This document shows, in pieces, positions 1-9,000 of a stretch of DNA of 64,000 nucleotides. The translations under genes were made by a program, and so were the position numbers. The notes beneath the pieces are model-generated. The model searched no databases and was not told where the DNA came from. It worked only from the letters and a program-made list of their open reading frames with translations. Location: contig NZ_KZ300476.1 in NCBI RefSeq assembly GCF_002514735.1, positions 1,025,854 through 1,089,853 on the forward strand. The letters are read 5' to 3'. Every line of letters begins with the position of its first letter. Position 1 is the first letter of the stretch. The stretch comes from Sediminicola luteus. GTDB lineage: Bacteria > Bacteroidota > Bacteroidia > Flavobacteriales > Flavobacteriaceae.

Positions 1-456
1 GCCAAGGATTTGGTACAGGAAACTTTTTTCGCCGGATTAAAATCTGCCAAAAACTATAAAGGAGATGCCGCCGAGCGTACTTGGTTAATTGCCATTCTTA
101 AACGAAAGGTCATAGACCACTACCGAAAAATAAATTCAAAAAAAGGCAAGGCCGAAGTACGTATGCCCCAATCTTTTGACGAAGAGTCAGGCAATTGGGC
201 CGAAGAGCGTGTGGCCGACCCCTATAGCCAAGCCGGAAAGAGCCAGCTAGAAAATGAAGAATTGGGCTTGGCCATACAGGAATGTATCGCCAAACTCCCT
301 AAAAAACAATCTATGGTCTTTACCATGAAGACCATTCAAGGCATTAGCACCGAAGATATTTGTAATGAGCTAGGTATTAATCCGTCTAACCTTTGGGTAA
401 TGATTCACCGGGCCAGAACGGCCTTGATGGGATGCCTTAATCAAAATTGGTTTTAA
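1..456 (+). CDS. RNA polymerase sigma factor, sigma-70/ECF type (5' end outside the window)
   Basis: The frame is open from base 1, so the gene begins upstream of the window; only about the last 151 codons are present. The first visible residues (AKDLVQETFF) match the end of sigma region 2, which binds the -10 element, and AERTWLIAILKRKVIDHYRK continues the usual region 2 to 4 linker. The C-terminal half (LPKKQSMVFTMKTIQGIST through NLWVMIHRARTAL) is a sigma region 4 helix-turn-helix for -35 recognition. It is followed after 3 bp by a small zinc-binding protein that may be its anti-sigma factor. The family is clear; the regulon cannot be told from the sequence. Confidence 0.88.
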   Translation, partial: AKDLVQETFFAGLKSAKNYKGDAAERTWLIAILKRKVIDHYRKINSKKGKAEVRMPQSFDEESGNWAEERVADPYSQAGKSQLENEELGLAIQECIAKLPKKQSMVFTMKTIQGISTEDICNELGINPSNLWVMIHRARTALMGCLNQNWF

Positions 457-459
457 ACA

Positions 460-702
460 ATGATAAGCTGCGAAGAAGCCGCCGAAATCTGCGACAAAGC
501 ACAGTATGACGAAGTGAGTAAATGGAGGTATTTGAAACTGAGAATACACCTGTTGTTCTGTAAAACCTGTGCCCAACATTCTAAAAAAAATACCCAACTA
601 TCGCACCTTTGCCAAAAGGCAGAGCTGCACAGTCTTACCGAGTCCGAAAAAGAGGAAATGAAGACCGAATTGGAGAAAAAAACCTTAGTCGGGAAATCCT
701 AG
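460..702 (+). CDS. small putative zinc-binding anti-sigma factor
   Basis: 80 residues, starting 3 bp after the sigma factor stop, so almost certainly co-transcribed with it. Residues 29-36 region reads HLLFCKTC, an exact HxxxCxxC pattern as in zinc-containing anti-sigma (ZAS) factors. Unlike most ECF anti-sigma factors it has no transmembrane helix, so it would be a soluble sigma-binding protein. The C-terminus is rich in Glu and Lys and probably helical. The last 18 bp overlap the end of the convergent gene on the other strand. The assignment rests on position and motif only; a direct test of sigma binding is lacking. Confidence 0.65.
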   Translation: MISCEEAAEICDKAQYDEVSKWRYLKLRIHLLFCKTCAQHSKKNTQLSHLCQKAELHSLTESEKEEMKTELEKKTLVGKS

Positions 703-1503
703 GTACAATAGTAACCAAAACATAGGTATGGCCTCCACCCAAAAAGAAGCGAAATAACGAGATCTTTCGGCATGCATTCGCCATAGCATCAGGAGTAATA
801 TGGCAGCAAGAAAGGCTTTACGCCAAAGTTCCCCATACCCGATTATATCTTTAAAAAAGATTAACAGAAAGAAGGCCACAACCCAAACCACCCCCAACAC
901 CTTAACCTTTTTCACTCCATAACGCTGGGGCAAGGTTCGTAATTCAGCTGGATCTACTTCCATATCACGCAATTCAAAAGGCAACATAAGTATACAAACG
1001 AACAGAAAACGTTGTACAAACTCAACCCATGTATCCCAAAGCAGGGTAGCTTCCTTTTGATACACAGGAACAATAACCGTGGCTATAGCCCAGACCAAGG
1101 CTACGATAAAAACCTTTAACCAACCAATACTGCGTAAATTCTTCCCCTTTTTGAGCATGGGCAGGGCATACAGACCGACCAAAATGGCCAGTACCCAAAA
1201 AACAACCCATAAATCCTGCCACAAAAACCATCCGCTATAAAGCGCCAGCAACAGGGCCGGTATACTGAACCAAAAGTATTTTTTATGCCTTCCTCGGGGC
1301 ACAAAAACATAGCGTTGGGCCTCTATACCGTATTTTATAAAATTGTAGACGGCAATGGCACCAAAAAACTGGGCGGAAATTAAATGGACATTTACAGAAA
1401 TGTTATGTTGCCAGCTACTGACCAAGGTTAGCGAAACCACAGCCAAAGCCACGTGCACACTGGCCTCTAGATACCATTGAAACCCTTGTACCCAAACCTT
1501 CAT
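685..1503 (-). CDS. UbiA-like polytopic membrane protein
   Basis: About 272 residues with seven to nine hydrophobic segments. The stretch LPFELRDMEVD in the second half resembles the second Asp-rich motif of UbiA prenyltransferases. The first motif (normally NDxxD) is reduced to NFIKYGIEAQRY, with Asn kept and the acidic residues missing. It is therefore a UbiA-superfamily relative of unknown activity, and classical prenyl transfer is doubtful. The ATG at 1503 is chosen over the upstream in-frame codon at 1530 because a perfect TATTTTTG promoter box lies exactly 4 nt before it. The gene is convergent with the putative anti-sigma gene and overlaps its end by 18 bp. Confidence 0.6.
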   Translation of the reverse strand: MKVWVQGFQWYLEASVHVALAVVSLTLVSSWQHNISVNVHLISAQFFGAIAVYNFIKYGIEAQRYVFVPRGRHKKYFWFSIPALLLALYSGWFLWQDLWVVFWVLAILVGLYALPMLKKGKNLRSIGWLKVFIVALVWAIATVIVPVYQKEATLLWDTWVEFVQRFLFVCILMLPFELRDMEVDPAELRTLPQRYGVKKVKVLGVVWVVAFFLLIFFKDIIGYGELWRKAFLAAILLLMLWRMHAERSRYFASFWVEAIPMFWLLLYLGFPD

Positions 1504-1507
1504 CTCA

Positions 1508-1515
1508 CAAAAATA
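1508..1515 (-). promoter_or_regulatory. -7 promoter box (TATTTTTG) of the UbiA-like gene
   Basis: On the minus strand the sequence is TATTTTTG, a perfect match to the Bacteroidetes TAnnTTTG element. It is separated by only 4 nt from the ATG at 1503, which would put the transcription start at or next to the A of the start codon. No clear -33 TTTG is seen. Confidence 0.5.
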
Positions 1516-1588
1516 ACCAAAGCCCCGCATATCTTACCATGGGCCGGCAAACTACAAGTTAGTATAGTACAATCCGCTAATAATATCG

Positions 1589-1596
1589 TAATTTTG
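1589..1596 (+). promoter_or_regulatory. -7 promoter box (TAATTTTG) of gcvP
   Basis: Perfect TAnnTTTG match 37 nt upstream of the gcvP ATG, leaving a leader of roughly 33 nt. That is too short for a glycine riboswitch, and none is visible. The -33 element is poor. Confidence 0.5.
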
Positions 1597-1633
1597 CGGC
1601 CATTCCATTAAACAATTAAGGATTTATCAGACT

Positions 1634-4483
1634 ATGAACACGGATGTTTTTGCAAAACGCCATATCGGCATAGGCAACAAAGACCTGGGAACCATGTTGA
1701 AAAAGGTCGGCGCCTCCAGTTTAGATCAGTTGATTACAGAGACCATTCCGGCCGATATTCGATTGGAAGAACCTTTGGATCTCGCCCCTGCTATGGACGA
1801 ACATAGTTTTTTGAACCACCTACATAGTGTCTCTCAAAAAAACAAACTTTTTAAAACCTATATCGGATTGGGGTACCACGATACCATTACCCCTTCGGTT
1901 ATCAAAAGGAACATTCTAGAAAACCCGGGCTGGTATACAGCCTACACCCCATATCAGGCGGAAATTGCCCAAGGAAGGCTGGAAGCGCTGCTGAATTTTC
2001 AGACCGTAATTACCGAACTTACGGGTATGGAGTTGGCCAATGCCTCACTTCTCGATGAGGCCACGGCCGCGGCAGAAGCCATGACCATGCTTTTCGCCCT
2101 GCGTAGTAGGGCGCAGAAAAAACAAGGCGTACAAAAGTTCTTCGTTTCCGAAGAGGTTTTACCACAAACGGTATCCCTATTAAAAACCAGGGCCATTCCG
2201 TTGGAAATCGAACTTGTTTTCGGATCCCATACCGATTTCGATTTCGACCCGGCCTATTTCGGTGCCTTGTTGCAATATCCGGGTAAATACGGAGCCATAT
2301 ACGATTACGAAGGTTTCGTTACCAAAGCCCACGAACAAGAGATCAAAGTAGCCGTTGCCGCCGATATTATGAGTCTGGTCTTATTAAAGTCGCCAGGCGA
2401 ATTCGGTGCAGATGTGGTGGTAGGTACTACCCAGCGCTTTGGTATCCCCTTAGGTTATGGTGGGCCTCATGCTGCCTTTTTCGCGACCAGGGAGGCCTAT
2501 AAACGAAATATTCCCGGCCGTATCATTGGGGTAACCAAAGACCTTGATGGTAAACGCGCCCTTCGAATGGCTTTACAGACCCGTGAGCAACATATTAAAC
2601 GAGACAAAGCCACCTCTAACATTTGTACCGCCCAGGTACTTTTAGCGGTTATGGCCGGTATGTATGCCGTTTACCACGGTCCGGGAGGCTTGAAGTATAT
2701 CGCCAATAAGATACACGGTCGAACCCAGCAGCTGGCACAAAGCCTGGCCGCCATGGGTGTTGGCCAACAGAATACACAATATTTCGACACCTTGAACATC
2801 AAGGTTACAGATAGTGCCAAACTAAAGGCCATTGCCGAAGCCAAAGAAATCAACTTCCATTATATAGATGGCAAGCATGTATCGGTAAGTTTGAACGAGA
2901 CGACCTCGGACCTAGATTTAGAGGCTATAATCGCTTGTTTTGCCGAAGCGGAAGGGGTAAAAGCCGAAAACCATAGTGAAACCACTACTGTTTTAGAGGC
3001 GTCAGTAGCCAGGACCCAGCCTTTTATGGAAATGGAAGTGTTCAATCGCTACCATTCCGAGACCGAGATGATGCGCTATATCAAAAAATTGGAGCGCAAG
3101 GATTTGGCCTTGAACCATTCGATGATATCGTTGGGTTCTTGTACCATGAAATTGAATGCTGCCACCGAAATGTTGCCCTTAAGTTGGCCACAATGGGGTG
3201 GTGTACATCCTTTTGTTCCGGTTGACCAGGCTGCGGGTTACCAAGAAGTACTGGCTAGTCTAGAACATCAGCTAAACGTAATCACTGGCTTTGCCGGTAC
3301 ATCGCTTCAACCTAACTCGGGTGCCCAGGGTGAATATGCCGGACTCATGTGTATACGCGCCTATCACGAATCGCGTGGAGAGGGCCATCGCAATATATGT
3401 ATCATCCCGGCATCGGCTCACGGTACCAATCCGGCTTCCGCAGTAATGGCAGGTATGAAGGTAGTAGTTACCAAAACCGATGAAAAAGGAAATATAGACC
3501 TGAACGACTTGGCCGAAAAAGCCGAAAAACATAAGGAAAACCTTTCGGCCCTTATGGTAACCTACCCCTCTACCCATGGGGTATATGAATCTTCCATAAA
3601 ACAGATTACGCAATTGATCCATGACAATGGCGGACAAGTCTATATGGATGGCGCCAATATGAACGCCCAAGTAGGTCTGACCAATCCGGCCAATATCGGT
3701 GCCGATGTGTGTCACTTAAACCTGCATAAAACCTTTGCCATACCGCATGGTGGTGGAGGCCCAGGTGTTGGCCCTATTTGTGTGGCCCCACAATTGGTTC
3801 CTTTCTTGCCGGGCAACCCGGTAATTCCCACTGGTGGCGACCAGGCGATTACAGCAATTTCGGCCGCACCTTGGGGTAGTGCCTTGGCTTGTTTGATCTC
3901 GTATGCCTACATTTCCTTGTTAGGCGAAAAAGGTCTGACCGATTCTACGAGGGCCGCCATACTGAACGCCAACTATATGAAAGAGCGCTTGGTGGATGGT
4001 GGTTTCGACGTTCTGTATACCGGGGAACAAGGCCGTGCCGCCCACGAAATGATCGTAGATTGCCGTCCGTTCAAAACCAATGGCATTGAGGTAACCGATA
4101 TCGCAAAACGCCTTATGGACTACGGTTTCCATGCTCCAACGGTTTCCTTCCCGGTGGCCGGTACCTTAATGATAGAACCCACCGAAAGTGAAGGCCTAGC
4201 CGAACTGGATCGTTTCTGTGATGCCTTACTGGCCATTAAGAACGAGATAGAAAGCTGCCATGCCGAAGAACCCAACAATGTACTGAAAAACGCACCCCAT
4301 ACCTTGGAAATGCTGACTGCAGATTCTTGGGAACTACCCTACAGTAGGGAAAAAGCGGCTTACCCCCTAGCCTATGTGACCGAAAACAAATTTTGGCCAT
4401 CGGTAAGACGGGTAGATGAAGCTTTTGGGGATCGTAATTTAATTTGTAGTTGCGCCCCTATTGAAGATTTCATAGAAGCCTAA
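1634..4483 (+). CDS. gcvP: glycine dehydrogenase (decarboxylating), P protein of the glycine cleavage system
   Basis: 949 residues, the normal length of the single-chain P protein in which the homologues of the split GcvPA and GcvPB subunits are fused. The enzyme uses pyridoxal phosphate to decarboxylate glycine and passes the aminomethyl group to the lipoyl arm of the H protein. The N-terminus ([17 protein letters not shown]) is typical. The PLP lysine is K699 in [16 protein letters not shown], followed by the conserved glycine-rich loop. GcvT and GcvH are not adjacent, which is usual in this phylum. Transcription probably starts at the TAATTTTG box at 1589 and ends at the hairpin at 4509, so the gene looks monocistronic. 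Confidence 0.97.
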   Translation: MNTDVFAKRHIGIGNKDLGTMLKKVGASSLDQLITETIPADIRLEEPLDLAPAMDEHSFLNHLHSVSQKNKLFKTYIGLGYHDTITPSVIKRNILENPGWYTAYTPYQAEIAQGRLEALLNFQTVITELTGMELANASLLDEATAAAEAMTMLFALRSRAQKKQGVQKFFVSEEVLPQTVSLLKTRAIPLEIELVFGSHTDFDFDPAYFGALLQYPGKYGAIYDYEGFVTKAHEQEIKVAVAADIMSLVLLKSPGEFGADVVVGTTQRFGIPLGYGGPHAAFFATREAYKRNIPGRIIGVTKDLDGKRALRMALQTREQHIKRDKATSNICTAQVLLAVMAGMYAVYHGPGGLKYIANKIHGRTQQLAQSLAAMGVGQQNTQYFDTLNIKVTDSAKLKAIAEAKEINFHYIDGKHVSVSLNETTSDLDLEAIIACFAEAEGVKAENHSETTTVLEASVARTQPFMEMEVFNRYHSETEMMRYIKKLERKDLALNHSMISLGSCTMKLNAATEMLPLSWPQWGGVHPFVPVDQAAGYQEVLASLEHQLNVITGFAGTSLQPNSGAQGEYAGLMCIRAYHESRGEGHRNICIIPASAHGTNPASAVMAGMKVVVTKTDEKGNIDLNDLAEKAEKHKENLSALMVTYPSTHGVYESSIKQITQLIHDNGGQVYMDGANMNAQVGLTNPANIGADVCHLNLHKTFAIPHGGGGPGVGPICVAPQLVPFLPGNPVIPTGGDQAITAISAAPWGSALACLISYAYISLLGEKGLTDSTRAAILNANYMKERLVDGGFDVLYTGEQGRAAHEMIVDCRPFKTNGIEVTDIAKRLMDYGFHAPTVSFPVAGTLMIEPTESEGLAELDRFCDALLAIKNEIESCHAEEPNNVLKNAPHTLEMLTADSWELPYSREKAAYPLAYVTENKFWPSVRRVDEAFGDRNLICSCAPIEDFIEA

Positions 4484-4508
4484 TAACAAGACAAATAACT
4501 TACTATTA

Positions 4509-4545
4509 GCCGTTTCCAAATTACTGGAAACGGCTTTTCTTTTTC
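4509..4545 (+). terminator. rho-independent terminator of gcvP
   Basis: Perfect 9-bp stem GCCGTTTCC/GGAAACGGC with an 8-nt loop, followed by TTTTCTTTTT. It lies 25 bp after the gcvP stop. Confidence 0.85.
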
Positions 4546-4649
4546 CAAAAAACACCAAAAACATCGCTTGACCATCGTAGGTGTTATTATGCATGCATAG
4601 CTCCGATATGGAAAACTACCTATATTGAATCGATTAAAATCCAAGTATT

Positions 4650-5708
4650 ATGGCACGCATAGGCATTACGGGAACAGGCTGTTATATTCCTAAAGTTACC
4701 GTTGGCAATGACCACTTTCTAGAGCATACTTTCTTGAACCCGGATGGCAGCGGTTTTAAACAATCGAATCCGGTTATTATCAAGAAATTCAAGGCTATTA
4801 CCGGAATCGATCAACGCCGCTATGCCACCGAAGAACAAAATAGTTCGGATCTTGGGTATTATGCCTCCCTCAAAGCCTTGGAAGACGCCGATCTAGACAA
4901 GGAAAAACTAGACTATATCATTTATGCCCATAATTTTGGCGATGTTCCTACCCAAAATGGCCAAAGTGATATGCTTCCAAGCCTGGCCTCTCGTGTAAAG
5001 CAAAAACTGGGCATCAAAAATCCGGGTTGTATTGCCTATGATCTTATCTATGGTTGCCCTGGATGGGTGCAGGCCATGATCCATGCCGAAAGTTTTATAA
5101 AATCGGGGTTAGCAAAGCGTTGCTTAATCATTGGTGGGGAAACCTTATCGCGGGTTGTAGATCCTTATGACAGGGATTCCATGATTTTTTCCGACGGTGC
5201 TGGTGCCACCATTCTGGAAGCTACGGAACAGTCCGGTGAAATTTTAGGACGGGCTTCGGCCACTTATGCCAATGAAGAGGCAGATTTTCTGTTTTTCGGA
5301 AAATCGAACCATAGCGAACCGGCCGCCACCAAGTATATTAAAATGCACGGGCGTAAGATTTATGAGTTTGCCCTTACCTATGTTCCCCAAGCCATGAAAC
5401 AGTGTTTGGACGAAAGCGGGATTCCGATTTCAGAGGTGAAAAAAATATTCATTCATCAGGCGAACGAAAAAATGGACCAGGCCATCATTGACCGCTTTTA
5501 CGAACTGTATGATGCCGAACCCAAAGCCGATGTTATGCCCATGAACATCCAGTTTTTGGGCAATAGTTCGGTGGCGACAGTTCCCACCCTTTTCGACCAG
5601 GTACGAAAAGGAAAAGTGGACGGACACCAAGTTCAGAAAGGAGATGTTGTTATATTTGCAAGCGTGGGCGCCGGCATGAACATAAACGCCCTCGTTTACA
5701 GATACTAA
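4650..5708 (+). CDS. ketoacyl-ACP synthase III family protein (FabH-like)
   Basis: 352 residues with the complete KAS III catalytic triad: C136 in YGCPGWVQ, H269 in FIHQAN and N305 in FLGNSS. The family condenses an acyl-CoA starter with malonyl-ACP. FabH itself is about 330 residues, and the flanking insertions here resemble the secondary-metabolism or special-lipid branch rather than housekeeping FabH. The gene is followed after 1 bp by a methyltransferase-like gene and then a glycosyltransferase. This suggests the three enzymes make or decorate an unusual acyl product. The substrate cannot be told. No promoter is clearly visible in the 100 bp between the gcvP terminator and the start. Confidence 0.88.
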   Translation: MARIGITGTGCYIPKVTVGNDHFLEHTFLNPDGSGFKQSNPVIIKKFKAITGIDQRRYATEEQNSSDLGYYASLKALEDADLDKEKLDYIIYAHNFGDVPTQNGQSDMLPSLASRVKQKLGIKNPGCIAYDLIYGCPGWVQAMIHAESFIKSGLAKRCLIIGGETLSRVVDPYDRDSMIFSDGAGATILEATEQSGEILGRASATYANEEADFLFFGKSNHSEPAATKYIKMHGRKIYEFALTYVPQAMKQCLDESGIPISEVKKIFIHQANEKMDQAIIDRFYELYDAEPKADVMPMNIQFLGNSSVATVPTLFDQVRKGKVDGHQVQKGDVVIFASVGAGMNINALVYRY

Positions 5709-5709
5709 C

Positions 5710-6234
5710 ATGTACGAAACCAATTTTCCGAATAAGCGATACGCCCATACTCTAGACTTTCTAAAAAAACATATTGACACCGATGCGTCTATCCTAGACC
5801 TTGGGGTATACAATCCGTTTTCAGATGTTATGGCCCAACAAGGGTATAGCGTAACCAATACCCAAGGGGAAGACCTCGATTTTAATTTTAGCAGCGTACA
5901 GAATTCCGATGCCCAAGTGGTAACGGCCTTTGAAATCTTTGAACATATGTTGGCTCCTTTAAACATATTGCGCGAGATTAAAGCCGATAAATTGGTGGCC
6001 AGTATACCACTACGCCTATGGTTCGCTACGGCCTATCGAAGCAAAACAGACCCTTGGGATCGGCACTACCACGAATTCGAAGATTGGCAGTTCGACTGGC
6101 TGTTGGAAAAAGCCGGATGGAAGATTATAGATCGTAACAAATGGACGAATCCGGTTAAGAAAATCGGTATTCGGCCCCTACTGCGTAGTTTTACCCCACG
6201 CTACTATATCGTATATGCCGAAAGGATAAAATAA
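5710..6234 (+). CDS. methyltransferase-like protein (class I SAM fold)
   Basis: 174 residues. SILDLGVYNPFSDVMAQQGY occupies the place of motif I, and TAFEIFEHMLAPLNILREI looks like the EhxEH motif IV region of small SAM-dependent methyltransferases. The glycine-rich SAM loop (DxGxGxG) is degraded to DLGVYNP, so catalytic activity is uncertain. The C-terminus (DRHYHEFEDWQFDWLLEKAGW) fits the usual last strands of the fold. The start is 1 bp after the ketoacyl synthase stop and the stop is 2 bp before the glycosyltransferase start, so the three genes form one operon. Confidence 0.65.
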   Translation: MYETNFPNKRYAHTLDFLKKHIDTDASILDLGVYNPFSDVMAQQGYSVTNTQGEDLDFNFSSVQNSDAQVVTAFEIFEHMLAPLNILREIKADKLVASIPLRLWFATAYRSKTDPWDRHYHEFEDWQFDWLLEKAGWKIIDRNKWTNPVKKIGIRPLLRSFTPRYYIVYAERIK

Positions 6235-6236
6235 GA

Positions 6237-7100
6237 ATGGATCGCCACTTACACATAGCGATCATTATTCCCTTTTATAACGAAGCGGATCATTTGGCCC
6301 AATGTTTGGATTCCTTTGTTCAACAAAGCAAGCGTCCGAATCAATTGATATTGGTAAATGACAATTCTTCCGACGATTCCCCTAAAATTGCAGAAACCTA
6401 TACCCAAAAACACAATTGGATACAACTAGTACACCACGAATCGAGTAAAGAACATATGCCAGGCCAAAAAGTGATCAATGCCTTTTGGTATGGGGTACGC
6501 CATTTAAAACAAGATTACGACCTTATCGGAAAGTTCGATGCCGACATCGTATTGCCGAAAGATTACTTTTCAAGTTTAAGCCCTTTTTTTACGAAAAACC
6601 AAAATTTGGGATTAGCCTCAGGCCTACTTTATATTAAGAAAAATGACCAATGGCAATATGAGTCCATCGCTGACAAAACCCATGTGCGGGGCCCGATCAA
6701 ACTCTATTCAAAAGGGTGTTTTGAGGCCATAGGTGGACCAAGAGCAGCCATTGGATGGGATACACTGGACACCCTCCTAGCCAAATACCACGGTTTTGAG
6801 ACCCAAACCCATTTAGAACTTATCGTAAAGCATTTGCGGCCCACAGGGGGAGCCTACACCCAAAAATCGCGCTTAATGCAGGGCCATGCCATGTACACCA
6901 TGGGCTATGGTTTTTGGATCAGTTTGATCGCATCGGCCAAGACCGCCATGCGCTCCAAAAAATTGGCTGCATTAACCGACAACCTAGCCGGGTTTTTCCA
7001 TGCCAAAAAAACGAAAACCCCGTTTTTGGTCACCTCGGAAGAAGCCCGTTTCATTCGAAAAACACGCTGGAAAGGTGTTTTGGGTAAACTAGGGCTCTAA
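6237..7100 (+). CDS. family 2 glycosyltransferase
   Basis: 287 residues with a GT-A fold. The N-terminal IIIPFYNEADHLAQCLDSF and VNDNSSDDS are the nucleotide-sugar binding strand and loop. GKFDADIV carries the DxD-type metal motif near residue 100. IGWDTLDTLLAKYHGF is the acceptor-side motif in place of the usual ED. There is no membrane anchor at the ends. It is the last gene of the operon with the KAS III and methyltransferase-like genes, so its acceptor may be their lipid-like product. The downstream region, shared with the convergent phosphatase gene, has no clear terminator. Confidence 0.85.
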   Translation: MDRHLHIAIIIPFYNEADHLAQCLDSFVQQSKRPNQLILVNDNSSDDSPKIAETYTQKHNWIQLVHHESSKEHMPGQKVINAFWYGVRHLKQDYDLIGKFDADIVLPKDYFSSLSPFFTKNQNLGLASGLLYIKKNDQWQYESIADKTHVRGPIKLYSKGCFEAIGGPRAAIGWDTLDTLLAKYHGFETQTHLELIVKHLRPTGGAYTQKSRLMQGHAMYTMGYGFWISLIASAKTAMRSKKLAALTDNLAGFFHAKKTKTPFLVTSEEARFIRKTRWKGVLGKLGL

Positions 7101-7196
7101 TCTTTGGAACACCAAAGTTAAACACCCTTACCTACCCGAATTAACTTCAAGACATACCAACCCCTTCTCCTTTGAGGGGAAAGGATATGTACAGAC

Positions 7197-8888
7197 TTAT
7201 TTTAGAGCTGCTGCGACAGGCTTACCGGTGGTACCACTAGGAAACGCCATACCCAATAACACCGAAATGGTCGGGGCGGCATCTACGATTTCAGTACGTT
7301 CGGCCGTTGCCCCATTACGAATCCCTTTCCCCATAAACAATAGAGGCACATGGGTATCATATATTTGTGGCGAACCATGGGTAGACCCGGTCTTTGGGTA
7401 ATCTATAGTACCCGGCGACAATACATAAAACACATCGCCGCTTCGTTTTTGATGGTAACCGTTCTGCAAAATATAACCTAAACCACGGGTATAGTTGTTA
7501 GACCAAAGTTGGTTGGCGGTAAAAGTTTTTTCAATGCCCTCGTGTTTAACCAACTCCTTGGCCATCATCTCTTGCACTTTGGACAGCTCCAAATCTAAAT
7601 TCTCTATAATCTTATGATCTAAAAAGAGCTGATTATTAGAGCTCGCCTTAACGATATCGGTAGTGCCAAAATTATATTTAAGGTATTCGTCAAACTCAGA
7701 CATTACCTTGTCCTCATCGATATATCCGGCCGGGATACGCTCATCGGCCAAATAGGCCGGCACATCAATGGCGGCATGATCTGCGGTCAGGAAAACGGTA
7801 TAGTTGCCTTTACCCACCTTGCTATCCAAAGCATTGAAAAAACGTTCCAAATCTTGATCTAAACGCACATAGGTGTCCTGAACCTCTTTTGAGTTGACCC
7901 CATATTTATGGCCAACATAATCGGTACTCGAAAAACTTACGGCCAAAAAGTCGGTATCGGCATCGGTACCCAGCGATTCACCATCTAGAGCCGCAATGGC
8001 AAAATCGGCCAAAAGGCTATTACCAAAGGCAGTTGCCTTTAAGATATCATAACCTCCATTGGCATCCCAAAGAGCGGGCAAATCGTGTGGGAAAACAGCA
8101 GCCTCCTCCCCTTCGAACAGCCCTTCGTAGTTATTCTTATCAGTTCCGCTTTCTTGGTAAGCGGCTATATCTTTGACCGTTGTCCATGGTCTTTTATATT
8201 GCGACACGGAATGGGTTTGGTTGTATTCGGCCACCCAATTCGGGAGGGCATCCATATAAAATGAACTCGTAATCCAATGTCCGTCCGATTTTCCTCGGAA
8301 CCAATAAGCAGCATTGGCCATATGTCCGCCCGGAAGTACAGCCCCACGATCTTTAATTGACATGGCTATGACCTTACCCCGCTTTTGGGTATGCAACCGA
8401 AGTTCATCGGTCATTGTGGTTACCTGCATACGATGGGGCGACATTTTACCATCGTCAGCATTAGAGCCTACGGAAGTAAAACTGGGATCGCCAGCACAGT
8501 AAACACTTTTACCCTCGGCCTTACTGTACCAATTGTTACCAATAATTCCATGGGTAGCAGGGGTGGTACCGGTATATACCGAGGCATGCCCCGGCCCTGT
8601 GCTGGTAGGCGCATAATTATAATGGTTGTTCTTACAGTTAAAGCCTTCACGTACCATACGCTTAAAACCTCCTTGGGTATAATGCCCCCAGAAACGTGTT
8701 AAATAATCGTAACGCATCTGATCTACCACGATACCGACCACCAACTTTGGCGATTCAGCCACCTGGGTTTCCATGATCACTGGAGCAACTACTTTTTTAT
8801 TCTTTTTCTTACGCTGGGCATTTAGGGCCGATGGCACTATTATAAGACCACCCAAAACCGCTAAGACAACATTTTTAAGCAATGACAT
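7197..8888 (-). CDS. secreted alkaline phosphatase superfamily protein, PafA-like
   Basis: 563 residues. An N-terminal signal peptide (hydrophobic residues 7-22, cleavage near SALNA) precedes a basic stretch RKKKNKK. The zinc ligands and nucleophile of the alkaline phosphatase superfamily are present: D56 in VVDQMRYD, the nucleophile region APTSTGPGH (T95 or T97), SSTDYVGHKYG, LTADHAA and the late STHGSP histidine. The overall pattern is that of the calcium-activated phosphatase PafA of flavobacteria, which releases phosphate from phosphomonoesters in the periplasm. A phosphodiesterase activity cannot be excluded. The gene stands alone between a convergent glycosyltransferase and the divergent mlaE gene. 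Confidence 0.85.
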   Translation of the reverse strand: MSLLKNVVLAVLGGLIIVPSALNAQRKKKNKKVVAPVIMETQVAESPKLVVGIVVDQMRYDYLTRFWGHYTQGGFKRMVREGFNCKNNHYNYAPTSTGPGHASVYTGTTPATHGIIGNNWYSKAEGKSVYCAGDPSFTSVGSNADDGKMSPHRMQVTTMTDELRLHTQKRGKVIAMSIKDRGAVLPGGHMANAAYWFRGKSDGHWITSSFYMDALPNWVAEYNQTHSVSQYKRPWTTVKDIAAYQESGTDKNNYEGLFEGEEAAVFPHDLPALWDANGGYDILKATAFGNSLLADFAIAALDGESLGTDADTDFLAVSFSSTDYVGHKYGVNSKEVQDTYVRLDQDLERFFNALDSKVGKGNYTVFLTADHAAIDVPAYLADERIPAGYIDEDKVMSEFDEYLKYNFGTTDIVKASSNNQLFLDHKIIENLDLELSKVQEMMAKELVKHEGIEKTFTANQLWSNNYTRGLGYILQNGYHQKRSGDVFYVLSPGTIDYPKTGSTHGSPQIYDTHVPLLFMGKGIRNGATAERTEIVDAAPTISVLLGMAFPSGTTGKPVAAALK

Positions 8889-8906
8889 ATTGATAAATTA
8901 AAGCCC

Positions 8907-8914
8907 CAAAAATA
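8907..8914 (-). promoter_or_regulatory. -7 promoter box (TATTTTTG) of the PafA-like gene
   Basis: Perfect TAnnTTTG on the minus strand, 18 nt before the start codon at 8888, giving a leader of about 14 nt. No convincing -33 element. Confidence 0.4.
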
Positions 8915-9000
8915 GTCAAAATACATCATCGCTAATTTAAGCAGGGGTTAAAAAGCAATTGCATGCTGTTTTTTTTAGGTAATACCCCTATTTTTACCTT

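Noticed and set aside
1530..1634. Glycine riboswitch in front of gcvP
   Set aside because: The predicted leader is only about 33 nt and no tandem aptamer structure is present.
3272..3715. 147-codon antisense open frame inside gcvP
   Set aside because: A shadow of a strongly coding gene; gcvP explains the region completely.
7140..7190. Short inverted CCCCT/AGGGG sequence between the glycosyltransferase and phosphatase genes as a terminator or dispersed repeat
   Set aside because: The stem is only 5 bp, there is no T run and no second copy is seen in the window.
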